Origin: Stemphylium vesicarium
Taxonomy: Eukaryota; Ascomycota; Dothideomycetes; Pleosporales; Pleosporaceae
Assembly (NCBI GenBank): GCA_004380135.1
Contig: QXCR01000037.1
Span: forward strand, 147,708 to 211,707
Reading direction: 5' to 3'
DNA: 64,000 nt
Under the pieces are notes generated by a model that was given only the letters and a program-made list of their open reading frames with translations, did not search any database and was not told the DNA's origin. The position numbers were made by a program, and so were the translations under genes. Each line of letters begins with the position of its first letter. Within the stretch, counting starts at the first letter, position 1. Of the stretch, positions 44,509 through 55,002 are shown piece by piece.

Positions 44509-47500
44509 AGTGCAAGAAAAGGGATAAGACGTCAATGTAGAATGTAATGAGAATGCCTACTGGTGAATGACGCTCTTTCATCACGCCTTGATGCTGATCT
44601 TACCGCGATGATACCTCCCCCAGCACCCCACTCATAAGTCAAACTGGAGTCAGTCGCTCTCATAAGCTTCAACAAAGAATACCAATCAACCTACAATCAT
44701 ATTTCGGCACGCATATATCACGACTTCTACTTACCACGTTGACCCGAAAAGCTCACCGATTGCTGTCATACTCCAAACAACCCAGCATCTCCAACGGCCC
44801 GGCCCATCCACCTACTTACCTGCCCCAACAGCTCCTCATCTTGCCACTTCTACTACTAGTTCACTTACCTACCTACATCTTCCCACCGCCATCACAGCCC
44901 TACACATCCACCCACACACCCACATCCTCTTCGCGCGCGTATTCTCAACAGTGGACAACGCAGAACCACATCTACCCGATCTCCTCGCCATCCCTAGACA
45001 ACTAGACAACAAAAACGGTCATCATGCGACCTACGCTAAAAGCAACGCACTCCGCAGGTAGAAAGGCAGGCAGACAGGTAAACCGGCAACGGAAAGCCGT
45101 TGGTGGCGACTCGTGGACATGTGGGCTGTGTGGATCATGTGGACTGAGGCAATGGGAGTGGATGGATAGAGAGACGATCGCTCATGCAATGCGCTGCGAG
45201 GCGAGATGTGCTGTACAAGATACAACGGCGCTTAGGTATAGCTTGTTGTAGCTGATGTAGAGGTCTATGCATGTGGGATAGATGGGGTAGGGGTGTGGCA
45301 CACCATCTTCACTCAATCACGACTATCGTTGTGGCTGTCGTCATTGTTAGTCGGTGTGGGCATGGGATGCTTGTTGGTTAGGTCGGGTAAGGAAGGCGAT
45401 TTAGGAAAGATGGCTATGCGATTCTACGGGTTTCTATGCATGACTGTTAGTAGGGCTGATGTCTGTGGGTGTAGCGGTAATGAGGGTTTCGGTGAAGCTT
45501 GCATGATGCGTGAAGGTAGTATAGCGGTAGCAAGTAGTGGTGGTGGTCTGGGAGCTGTCTTGAAGCTGGCTAGAGCTGTGTGAAGCCGTCTAAGGCTGTC
45601 TAGATGACGCCGTAGAAGCCGGAGACAAGACCTAGAAGACGGTGATGATGAACACTAAAGATAGACAGCTCGCACGCGCGAAGGAGAAATAAGCCAGGTC
45701 CAACAACACACTCTGGGCGAGTAGATTCAAGAACCAGTAGCCGCAGACTAACCACCAAGTGTACCAAAGTTCCCAACCACACGCTTTCCGAATGGAACGT
45801 GCCGCCAGCTAAACCCGTCAACTTAGTCAACTCAAACTTGGCCGTAGTAACTTGAACTTAAAACGCAGACTTGCTACGACTAACATCTCACCTGCTTCAG
45901 TAGCTACATTTGCGACGCAACGAACTCCATCGTTCGATCTGTTCCGGTGAAGATGGATCCCACATACCCCGCACTAGATTGCTCCGGGCTATCTTCCAGT
46001 TTCGTTAGCCACACCATACATAGGTACGCCAGCGCCACGCAATGTGATCCAGCCCAGCCCAGCCCCGGCCCTACTGTACAACTAAGTTGACGTCTGGCTT
46101 CGTACAGCGTCTTGTCTTCTTTGTCCTGGATCTGGTTTAGGACAAGGGCAAGGGCAAGAGACAGTGAACAGTAGGGGAGTATTCATCGCGACACGAAAGG
46201 CCGTAGATGTAGGATATACCCTGCGGCCATGTAGACGCCATGCGGGTATATCTCGGCTACGCGCTGATGGATCGACGAAAGCCGTAGATCAATGCTTATG
46301 GTTTGGCCGCATCAGCCAGCACGCAAGCACGCAGGTAAGCAAGCAAGTAAACAGGCGGGTTCATACAGCTGCCGCATGTCCATTAAATTCTGTGTTCGTA
46401 TCTAATCTCACGTGCGATGAACTGCGTAACCGCAATAAGGCGGCCGTACCACGGGATTACGTTACGTGCAAGCAGGGCAAGAGGGTCTAAGCAGCTAGCC
46501 AGCTAGCCAGCAAGTCCCTCTTCTCTGGCTCTAAAATAAGAAAAACGAAGCAATAGCACTCGGCATACGGTTCTCTGGTCCGGCAGACGAAACCACGCAC
46601 CGTTCCCGTACTGCATCCGCAGATACAAGAAACCCCCACACGGGACATCATCGGAAAACAGGGCATCGTGTTCAGGCGGTGTGCCGTGTCACGTCGAGCC
46701 AGTAGCTACTCCATTCCATTCTATCCCCCATCTCTGTTTTCCTCCGTCCAGCGTCTCTTTCGCTCTCCCGGGAAGTGGGCGCCCGTGTGAATAAACAGCC
46801 TGCGCGCATGCATGCAAGGACAGAAAAAAGCGTCTTTTGCCGCTTTCGCGCTTTCCCCGGCCGGCCGGCGTTCAGCCGACGACGGGGGCGAGCGGCGCGA
46901 ATTTTTCATATCGCACCGACCGGCAAACTGGAGGTGTAGAGAATAGAAACGAGCCGAGAGGCGACAAGGTGGAGGTGAAATACCGCCCTTTTATGTGTGC
47001 TTTTGACGGTGTTTTGGGCTACATGGGGGATAAGTGGGTTCGCGGAAGAGGGACGGTTGCTTGACCGCTGAGGTGGCTTGGGAAAGGAAAGGTTCTTGTG
47101 TAGAGTTTTCTTTTCCTTGCTGGGCGAGTTGAATTGCGTGTCTCATGACTCGGTGACTCACGTAATGTCAATCTTGGTGTTCAGTCGTTTATCTCCAGTC
47201 AGCCATGTTCAGTCGGAATTCACGTGTCGCGTTTTGCAAGTGATTCATGTCCAAACCGGATGATAGTAATAATGATAGATTTCCCAATTTTTGCTTCCCT
47301 GCAAATAGACCAGTTGATAGATACATACTCGTTTTCAGTTGGAAAGAAATGGCTTACTCACAGCAACCTCCCACTACCAGAGGTAGACCAACGAAGAGGT
47401 GCTGGAGGAGTATGTCGAAGCCATGGACATTTGTATATATAAAAAGAAAAAAGCCAAAGGAAAAAAAGAACAAGCCGCTCGCTCGCTATGCCAGTAACAC

Positions 47501-48200
47501 AATCGTCAAGAAGAAAAATGGGTTTTCTCTTTAGAGGTTTGGTGTGGATTTTGCTTGCACATCAACAACACTTGGGAGAGTGTTGGAGAAAGCAGAACAC
47601 ATATCCAGGGACCCCGCCTCTACTCCAACTCTGTTTGGACAAGTTAAAAAGTAAAAGAAAGAACAGATAAATCTCAGAGAACACGCGGGATTGTCAGTCC
47701 CGGTTCTGCCTACTCGCTTGCTTCAAAAGATCAAATAGTCGTGATCGTTGTCGTGGCCATCATGCTCGTGGACCATACGTCAGCCGTCTCCGTTCAGAAA
47801 ATCAATAAATGTCGTATGGATCATGTGAAATGATGAAAAGGTTATTGGTCCGGTGTCGCCGGGCAAAGAGTGTGTGATGTAGTTGGGAAAATTCAGGAGC
47901 CGGAGCTTGTTTGTCGTTGATCGCACCGAGATCGCTGAGGAAACATGGCATCCAGAGGACACTGGGGAACCGCATAAAATGCAGACAAGTCGTTCATCGT
48001 TTGTATTTAGGGATCGTCAGCCGTTATGTCGCAAACATTGGGCACGTCAGTCGTGGGTCGTTGTTCATATGTATGTGCCGTGAGAACAGGCTGCGGGGGG
48101 TTGTCGGAGATGAGTCGCGCGTAAAGGATAAGTCGTGAAGGGGATGTGCAGCCTGCTTATTAAACGATGGTGATATCGTGAAAGATGCAAGTCGAGAACC
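44509..48200. other. Large gene-poor region (3.7 kb)
   Basis: No supported gene. 44700-45010 is strongly pyrimidine-rich and looks like a transcript leader, followed by an ATG at 45024 whose frame (75 codons) is Gly/Arg/Cys-rich and unconvincing. Short direct repeats of a GCCAGCTA-like unit lie at 46494-46513. 47450-48200 is probably the 3' flank of the regulator gene. The region may include untranslated RNA, but nothing specific can be named. Confidence 0.45.
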
Positions 48201-50750
48201 TTAGTTGGCCCTGATGACGAGCTTGGAGAGGAACTTGTTCGACAAAGAGTCAAAGTCGGTACGGTCAAACTTGCAGTCACTTCTTGAGCGGAGGTATGGT
48301 TCTGGTAAGGTGTTAGTAGTTGCAGAATCAAGCAGCTGGTGATGCTTACCATATTTAGTGACGTGCGCGCGGACCTCGGTCATGGCGTCGCAGACCGCGG
48401 GGTTGGAGTTGAGCAGGTGGTGGTGTTTCCTGGAGTCCCACTCGGTGAAGGAGGGAAGCTTCTGGGAGATGGCCGAGAAGAGACCAACAATGACACCAAC
48501 AGGAGTGCCCTCCATCTCGCCGCAGAACTTGTTGACGGCACCGGCGTCAGGAACGCGGTAGTTGCAGTCGAACTGGATCAGCTCCCAGACAGCTAAGAGG
48601 ATGGCAGCGAGCATGAAGATGGTAGGCCAGTTCTTCAACTTGTCACCGCTGTAGACGGACTGGTAGAGCGAAGAGAGCTCCTCAAGAACGTCCTTTTGCA
48701 GCTCACGCCACATGTCGGCAAGAGCGCACTTGACTTGGAAGTTGATCATGACAGGCGCGATGGTCTTGCCAGAGAACTTGGACTGTTGGTCTTCGACCTT
48801 ACCAGGCGTGTTGTCCTCCTCGCCGAGACCCTCAACCATGGTGACGTGGAGAGTCAGATTGTAGGCAAGGACAAGCTTGAGCGCCTTGCGGATCACGGGA
48901 AGCTTCTCGCGGCAGTAGAAGCGGTAGGCAGTCTTCAGGAGCTCAGTGACGAAGAAGGTACCCTCAAAATACTCGTCAACAAACTGCTCGAAACCACCGT
49001 CAATGTGGCGGTCAAGGTAGTCCGAGAGCATAGCGCGAGAGATGCCCTCCATGCCGGCAGACAGCTTGGCAGTGTTGATCTCAAAGTGAAGACCGTTAAG
49101 GGTCTCGTGCCAGTCGACGCCAAAGCACTTCTCGTCACGGACGTAGACCTCGCGAGCCATGATGGGGAGGTAGTGGCCATAGCCGTGGGTGACGTAGATC
49201 AAGCGCTCGGATGTCGAGAAACCCTTGATGTTGCCAATGGAGAAGCCAAGGCTGACGTGACGCTCGTAGTCGGCCTTCCAGTCTTTCATAAAGTACGCAA
49301 TGTCCTTGATGTCAATGCGCGTGCACGGGACCTGCCAGAGACGCGCATGAGATGGCTGGCAACCGGCGCACGGGTCACCCTTGTCACACGTCTTCTTGAG
49401 GAACTTACACCTCAGGCAAGCACGAAGCTTGCGGATCTCGTGAGCCTGCTGTCGCTGATCGGGCCTGAGGGGTCCGCGTCTCCTGCCAACGCGCTTCTCG
49501 CCCGTGGCGTCCTTCTTGGTGGTGTGCGTGGCCTTCTTGACAATCGTCTTGGTGGGCTTTGAGCCTGTCGCAGTGATGGGTGACTTCCTGCGGCGTGCCG
49601 GCGGGGAGCTGACGGCCGAGGAGGTTGGGGAAGCGGTATTCGATGACGATTGCTTGATGGTGATCGGCTCTACACGTGCCATTGGGGGGCTGACGGACTG
49701 CGTCGGGGAGATGTAGTTGGGGAAGTCGTGATCGCTGAGCTGGTAGCTGTGGCTGTGGTTGTGACCGTGGCCATGGCTGCCGCAGCTGTCGGAGTGACCG
49801 TGATGCGAGTGCACCAGATCCAAGGTGTTGTCGGTCTCGGATTGAGGTGAGTGCATGGGGAATTGAATCTCCTCAAAGCTGCTGAAGGAGTGGGCTGAGC
49901 GTGGCACGTCTGAATGAGCCGAATCTGATGACCCGGAGCCGGTGCGAATATGAAGCGACTGTGCCGGGTTGAAGATGATGGCATTATCCGAGAAGTCGTA
50001 CGAGTTGCGAGGATTGAAGCCAACCTCGACCCAGCCGTTGTCGCTACTTGAGAGCGAACGAATGTCCATCAGGCTCTCACCAGGTGAGCCCGTAGAGACG
50101 CTGTGTGCAGTGGCGGCATTGGAGTGGACTGTGTATTCGGGCGCGTTTGCGGGCATGTTTGTAAACTCTTGCTGGAAATCGGCCATTCCGAAAGGCGCGG
50201 TAGTCAGCGTGGGAAGCTCCATGCTCGTTGTGGTCATGAAGTTCATGGGAGCCATGGACATGGAGTTGTTCATGGAGCTCATCATGGCTGGGTTGATGCC
50301 AAACTCGACAGGCGAAGTTTGCAGTTGTCCTCCATACGACTGGCTGAAGTCGTTGCCCATGCCCATGCCCTGGCCATAGCTGTCCTGGGCAAATCCACCA
50401 TCAGTGTTGATGTTCATCCAAGTCGCCAGCATAGGGTTCATCGGTTGCATGGCCGCGGGGAAGCCGAGGCCCATGTTGTGGTGGAGAGGAGCCATGCTCG
50501 TCGTGCTCGGGTGGGAGCTGTGCGAACTCGACGCGGCCGCGTTGGTGATGCGTCGCTGGTTCTGGTGTTGATGTTGCTGCTGCTGTTGGCTGCCATCGTG
50601 GTGCTGTTGTTGGTGCATGCTGCCGGGTGAGATTGGCAGCGGCCAGGTGTGTGAGAAGTTGTAGGTTTGGCGGTTCGGGTCGAAAGATGAGTCAAAGGCA
50701 CCGTCTACGCCGTAAATGGCCCCGTCGAAGTCGATGTGTTGGTTCTCCAT
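48201..50750 (-). CDS. Zn(II)2Cys6-type transcription regulator with His-rich segment
   Basis: A likely nuclear DNA-binding regulator of 833 aa. Two exons: 50750-48350 and 48301-48201; the 48-nt intron has GTAAGC, ACTAAC and CAG signals but no stop. The first 300 residues are disordered, rich in Gln, His, Met, Asn and Ser (HQQQHHDGSQQQQQHQHQ). At about 313-338 a His/Gly/Ser run follows (HSHHGHSDS, HGHGHNHSHS), then a basic Ser/Pro region. At about 445-480 the Cys cluster reads CLRCKFLKKTCDKGDPCAGC with the sixth Cys 11 residues later, preceded by basic RRRGPLRPDQRQQAHEIRKL. The C-terminal 330 residues form a helical regulatory domain. Large gene-free flanks on both sides fit a heavily regulated gene. 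I do not know its targets. Confidence 0.85.
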   Translation of the reverse strand: MENQHIDFDGAIYGVDGAFDSSFDPNRQTYNFSHTWPLPISPGSMHQQQHHDGSQQQQQHQHQNQRRITNAAASSSHSSHPSTTSMAPLHHNMGLGFPAAMQPMNPMLATWMNINTDGGFAQDSYGQGMGMGNDFSQSYGGQLQTSPVEFGINPAMMSSMNNSMSMAPMNFMTTTSMELPTLTTAPFGMADFQQEFTNMPANAPEYTVHSNAATAHSVSTGSPGESLMDIRSLSSSDNGWVEVGFNPRNSYDFSDNAIIFNPAQSLHIRTGSGSSDSAHSDVPRSAHSFSSFEEIQFPMHSPQSETDNTLDLVHSHHGHSDSCGSHGHGHNHSHSYQLSDHDFPNYISPTQSVSPPMARVEPITIKQSSSNTASPTSSAVSSPPARRRKSPITATGSKPTKTIVKKATHTTKKDATGEKRVGRRRGPLRPDQRQQAHEIRKLRACLRCKFLKKTCDKGDPCAGCQPSHARLWQVPCTRIDIKDIAYFMKDWKADYERHVSLGFSIGNIKGFSTSERLIYVTHGYGHYLPIMAREVYVRDEKCFGVDWHETLNGLHFEINTAKLSAGMEGISRAMLSDYLDRHIDGGFEQFVDEYFEGTFFVTELLKTAYRFYCREKLPVIRKALKLVLAYNLTLHVTMVEGLGEEDNTPGKVEDQQSKFSGKTIAPVMINFQVKCALADMWRELQKDVLEELSSLYQSVYSGDKLKNWPTIFMLAAILLAVWELIQFDCNYRVPDAGAVNKFCGEMEGTPVGVIVGLFSAISQKLPSFTEWDSRKHHHLLNSNPAVCDAMTEVRAHVTKYGKHHQLLDSATTNTLPEPYLRSRSDCKFDRTDFDSLSNKFLSKLVIRAN

Positions 50751-53362
50751 GTTTGCACGGAGGTTGAAAATGGGGTTCGAGTGTTCTCAGCCTCCCTGAG
50801 CTGATAGTAAGCGGTGAAGGTCAGCGGGCGATGGGCCGACCAGAGTGTAGGCGGGTGACGCCAAGACACGTACACCGCTTTTTGTATGCAAGACCCAGCC
50901 CCACACACCAATGGCTCGTCTAGATCTACACTTGGTTAGAATAGCGCCAGAAGCGCTGCAGCGGTCCGCACGATTCGCAATCGAGGGCAAAGAAAACCCT
51001 GATGAGCGTCCAAGGGAGCGAGGGTTCCCAGACAGGCTTCGTCGGGTTGGTTGCGGGTATCCAGAGGATGCTCAACTATCGTGGAGAGGCGCTTCCTAGT
51101 GAGCAGATCGTTCAGCGACGAGAGTGCGGCACTGTGTTCGCCCGCCGAGACGCTCCACCTTTGCGCTGCGTCCTGGTTAGACCAGCTCCGCCCCTCGGCC
51201 TGGCTGCTGTCTGGTCGCTCAACGCACGCAAGCTGACGCCTCACCTTGCTGCAGCCAGTGAGCCAGCGATGCTAGCAAGTCTATCGCAATATCGCTCTCC
51301 CCCCAGACACAAGTGTCGCCTATCGAGGTGAGAGAGACCCCTCCTGTGATAACGCCCGATAAGCGTTAGACTCGGGGTCCTGTAGGATCAACATGCGGAG
51401 GGGAGCGTTGGGGATGCCGCAAGAAGCAAAGACATGCTATACTCGAGCCTGGGTGCCTATAGCACCCTCACGCCCGTGCACCCCTCGTTGAACTTCACCT
51501 TGAACGAGCAATCCGGTATGCAGCCAAGCGACTCGGCTTGCGCTACGCTCGGTCATGGGTGGGTCCAAGCATGTAGACCGAGACGAATGCCTGTGGAGCT
51601 GGCGGATGCTACACTGGACCAGGTTCAGTATTTGCCTCACGGGCATAACCTGGTCCGCGACTCTACAACGGCACTTTGCCATTGACGTTGAGACTCACCG
51701 ACACGAATGTTGAACGCCTCGCAAAGTGTATCATCGTCATAGTAGAGCACTCCGCAATTCTAGCCATGGGCGACGGACTTGTTTCCGTGTACTGAGCCCA
51801 CTTTCCGGCGGTTCCTTGTGCTTGCAGGAGCTCGTCGCTACTCCGGCATGTTCTGCATGTTGTCTGGCGTGTTCTGCGTAACATCGCTTCCGAGCCTTCT
51901 GCTTTGCGTAATGTCTTGCGTCCAAGTTATTGTCACTGGCGGCCGTTTCAGGTATTGTGTCATATGTCATGCTCCGCCTGCATGTTGACGCTCAAGCAGC
52001 GACAGCTTGACAGAACAGCGACCATTGCCTGCAGTGGTGGGTGTATTACCTTCGTGTCACCCTTGCTGTCGCATGCCGAGAAGCCTCCGTTCAGAGATCT
52101 CTCATGACTGTTTCTGCCGTCTGTTTGGTTTTGCCATTGTTTGATGGCACGCCTTAGCTTGACCACTCGCTATCATATTGCAAGCACTCTCAAGTCTTTC
52201 GGGTGTGATTCGAGGCCTTGGTTTCGATCGCGCATGTCCTGCTGACGTTCTCCATTGTCCTACGTAGCTGCCAACGTAGAGACAGCAAGAGGCGCTTCCT
52301 GATAGGACATGGGGAAACCCGCTTTCTTATTGACTGGGTTCTGAATACCGTCTGTATAGGCCCAGGAGACAGAGGACGATACGATGAGACGGCTTACCCC
52401 ACACTGCATGTAAGATGAGGTTCGCCGATGGCCCTGCAGACATTCAGTTTTGAAGATGTAAAAACGGCGCGTTACATTGCATCGCTTGTCGCATCTATCG
52501 TTACCGTCGTACAGGCCGTAAACGTTGGCTGTTGTGAGACCGCGTGGCTACCGTAGCCCATGTTGTTGTGGCTTTTGAAGGAACAAAGAGGGCAGGGCAG
52601 GTGACAAGAACAATTCCGGAGCTATTGCCTAAGAGGTCAGTATTGAGAAAGTTGTGTGAATGCAGAGACTTCGTCGGTCAGAGCAAGTGGGGGTTGTCTG
52701 TTTGTAATGTGAAGGAAGTTGCGGTGGGAGGGGGGTTCCTTCCATCTGAATAGTGGTACCACGCATCCTGGCTCACCCATTCCAAACTCTCGAACTGTCA
52801 ACAACTGGACGGCGTGTGACGACACGTTCTTGGTATATGGTACGATTATTGTGACACAGTGAGATCTCCGCATTACCTGCGCAGGGGGGGCCCGGGCCAG
52901 TCGTGACTCTTTCACTTTCAGCCAACCCTAGATTCTTCATGGATCGCCATCGCTCGTCGAAACCATCTCACATTCGTCGCGAACTTCAATTCCCAGAGGA
53001 TTCAACGCAACACACATTCGCTTCGGAAAGGAGGTAAGACTAGGAGAAACGGACTGAATGAGTCTGGTGGTCAACCAGCGCTATAAGCAATACCCGAGGT
53101 CATAAGGGGTAGTTCCAATAAAGCAAATACATGCTCAGGGAGTATTGGGCCTGATCACGACGTTCGCATCGGCCATCTGGTAGACCGTTGCTACACGCTT
53201 GTAGACTTCCCCTAGACGATAGTGCTGTAACAAGGAAGACAGAAAGAGACGAGTGGAATTTCATTTGGTATTTAGAAGCCGCAGAGCGACGCAGAGAAAG
53301 GCTTTGTCCATGAGCGCCTAGTTAGCTGGGTTACACTGTCAACATAGGGCCAACGGCTCTAG
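50751..53362. other. Gene-poor region upstream of the Zn2Cys6 gene (2.6 kb)
   Basis: Likely promoter and long leader of the regulator, read on the minus strand. Many short frames on both strands, none over 110 codons with domain character. No repeat family or tRNA is recognised. Confidence 0.45.
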
Positions 53363-53748
53363 TTACTCCTTGCTCTCAATGGGATCAATTCGATAGTTGG
53401 TAGAACATGTCGCACCGATGCCACCACCGGGGTTGCCGAGTTCGTGTGCTGGGGCATTGCCGAAATCGCTTTGTAGAACGATAACGACAGGTGTGAGGTG
53501 GCATGTTTCTTCATTGCGGCATTGCGGGGTTACAATCGAATAAGGCCCTCCGCAATGGAGAGATGCCTCCACTGTGCGGAGCTACGGATGGGTATATAGT
53601 CAGCTGAGCTAATGGCAGAAGAGCAAGGTTTACAAAATCCCGGGGAATGATATATAGTTGGATTTGCCGTGGTTTCTGCAGGTGCCGACAGACGTTACGT
53701 ATACACGATGTGGCGGCAATATAACCACAGCCTTCCGCACAGCAGGCC
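53363..53748 (-). CDS. Possible short cysteine-rich spliced gene (5' end not found)
   Basis: Two exon-like segments, 53748-53634 and 53581-53363, join in frame across a 52-nt intron with GTAAAC donor, GCTGAC branch and CGTAG acceptor. The upstream segment starts after a strongly pyrimidine-rich acceptor (TTTTCATTCAG). Together they encode about 110 residues with nine Cys: ACCAEGCGYIAATSCIRNVC in the first, and LHCGG, PQCRNEETCH and ATCSTNYRI in the second, ending IESKE. The spacing is that of a small secreted disulfide-bonded protein, but I cannot find a first exon with a signal peptide between here and the cupin gene at 54069. It may be a remnant, or a chance frame. No family is recognised. 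Confidence 0.28.
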
Positions 53749-54068
53749 CTGAATGAAAAGACGGCAAGGAAAAGACTGATTTAGGCTGTGGCATGTGCGA
53801 TAAACTTTGCCTAGTTCCCGTAGATTTCGGAGTACGGGGATGTGGGTTAGATCAAGCACAGCCGGCCTTCGGCTCCACGCACATCTCCCGTATCTCGTGT
53901 GACGGAGACGGAGAGCGAGATATTAGAGTACGAATCGTGGGGCAGGCCAGCACATAATCGAGGCCTTTGTTTCTCGCCCTGCTTGAGACTACAAGCCTTA
54001 CAGTTATTCTTGTCCGAAGTCTAAGAATTGGCATCACTCGGTCGACCCAAGCGCACAAAGCAGACAGT
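53749..54068. other. Upstream region of the cupin gene
   Basis: 320 bases containing the cupin promoter and, if the Cys-rich gene is real, its missing 5' end on the other strand. An 80-codon minus frame at 53852-54094 overlaps the cupin start and is not supported. Confidence 0.45.
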
Positions 54069-54617
54069 ATGGCACACATCGGCGCGCTCCCCAAGATCCA
54101 TCGCTATATCACCACCCATAATGATGAAGGCAAGGCCATCTTCAGCAAGGCCTTCGGCGAGGAGAGCAAGATGAAGGCCAACGCCGACGGTATCGCCTTT
54201 GCCCTCAGCTACACCACCAAAGGCTTCCCAGTCGATATGAACGACGACAAAGACCTCGATGTATACGGCGACTATCTCAAAGAGGCACCGGGCCTTGTCG
54301 TCTCGGGTGGGACGGTTTTGCGACACGTTGATATTCCTCCCGTCACAAAGTGCACGATGCACCGGACTGTGAGCTTGGACTACGGCTGTGTGCTCGAGGG
54401 CGAGGTCGAGTGTCTGTTGGATAGCGGCGAGAAGCGTTTAATGAAGCGGGGAGACGTTGCGATTCAGCGTGGGACCATGCATCAATGGGTCAACAACAGC
54501 AAGACCGACTATTGCAGGATGCTCTTCGTACTACAGGAGAGTCAGCCATTGAAGCTGGCAGGCGAGACCGTGGGCGAGGAGCTGGCGGGAATGGCGGGAG
54601 TACGATCTTCGAATTGA
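54069..54617 (+). CDS. Cupin-domain protein
   Basis: An intronless 182-aa protein from the ATG of MAHIGALPKIHRYITTHNDE; the frame extends upstream without an ATG that makes sense. The cupin beta-barrel is seen from about residue 85: motif 1 is changed to HRTVSLDYGCVLEGEVECLL (G-X-V-L-E-G-E, with His first in CTMHRTVS), and motif 2 is RGDVAIQRGTMHQWVNNS with the conserved Gly, Pro-less turn and metal-type His. This is the one-cupin form seen in small fungal proteins near catabolic or polyketide genes. The reaction (isomerase, dioxygenase-like or none) cannot be told. It is probably cytosolic. Confidence 0.85.
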   Translation: MAHIGALPKIHRYITTHNDEGKAIFSKAFGEESKMKANADGIAFALSYTTKGFPVDMNDDKDLDVYGDYLKEAPGLVVSGGTVLRHVDIPPVTKCTMHRTVSLDYGCVLEGEVECLLDSGEKRLMKRGDVAIQRGTMHQWVNNSKTDYCRMLFVLQESQPLKLAGETVGEELAGMAGVRSSN

Positions 54618-55002
54618 GGTGGACGATTCTGGACTACAGGGCTGGAGAAGCGGGACATGAGTTTGAGGAAGGGTCTTCCAAAATGCTATCGATATGAGAA
54701 TCTTGGACCCAGTTTCGGTTGCCAAGCCAGCTAGTACCCAATCCGATCACTGCCCACGTGCTCCACACTTTCCTCTTCACTGTAGCACTTGCAGCAATCG
54801 AAAAGGGCAATCCCTGAGCTCAGCTCGACCATGGTATCTCTTGACAAATACAGGCTGTGACATAATCATACCCGACGTCTGCAGCACAATACTAAGCATC
54901 CCTGGCAAGCGAGCCCCGGAAGCCATTGTTCGCACCAGCCACTCACGGACGCGCAGTAGCGTACCATCCAGATCCAGGAACCACAACGTGCAGGCAAGTA
55001 CA
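54618..55002. other. Intergenic region between the cupin gene and ram1
   Basis: 385 bases holding the cupin 3' flank and the ram1 promoter. The ram1 frame is open through most of it, but without a better start than 55003. Confidence 0.5.

Noticed and set aside
45024..45251. Possible gene start after a pyrimidine-rich leader
   Set aside because: The frame gives 75 Arg/Cys/Trp-rich residues with no domain, and no convincing splice continuation was found.
48696..49562. 288-codon frame antisense to the Zn2Cys6 gene
   Set aside because: Shadow of the real gene; no independent motif.
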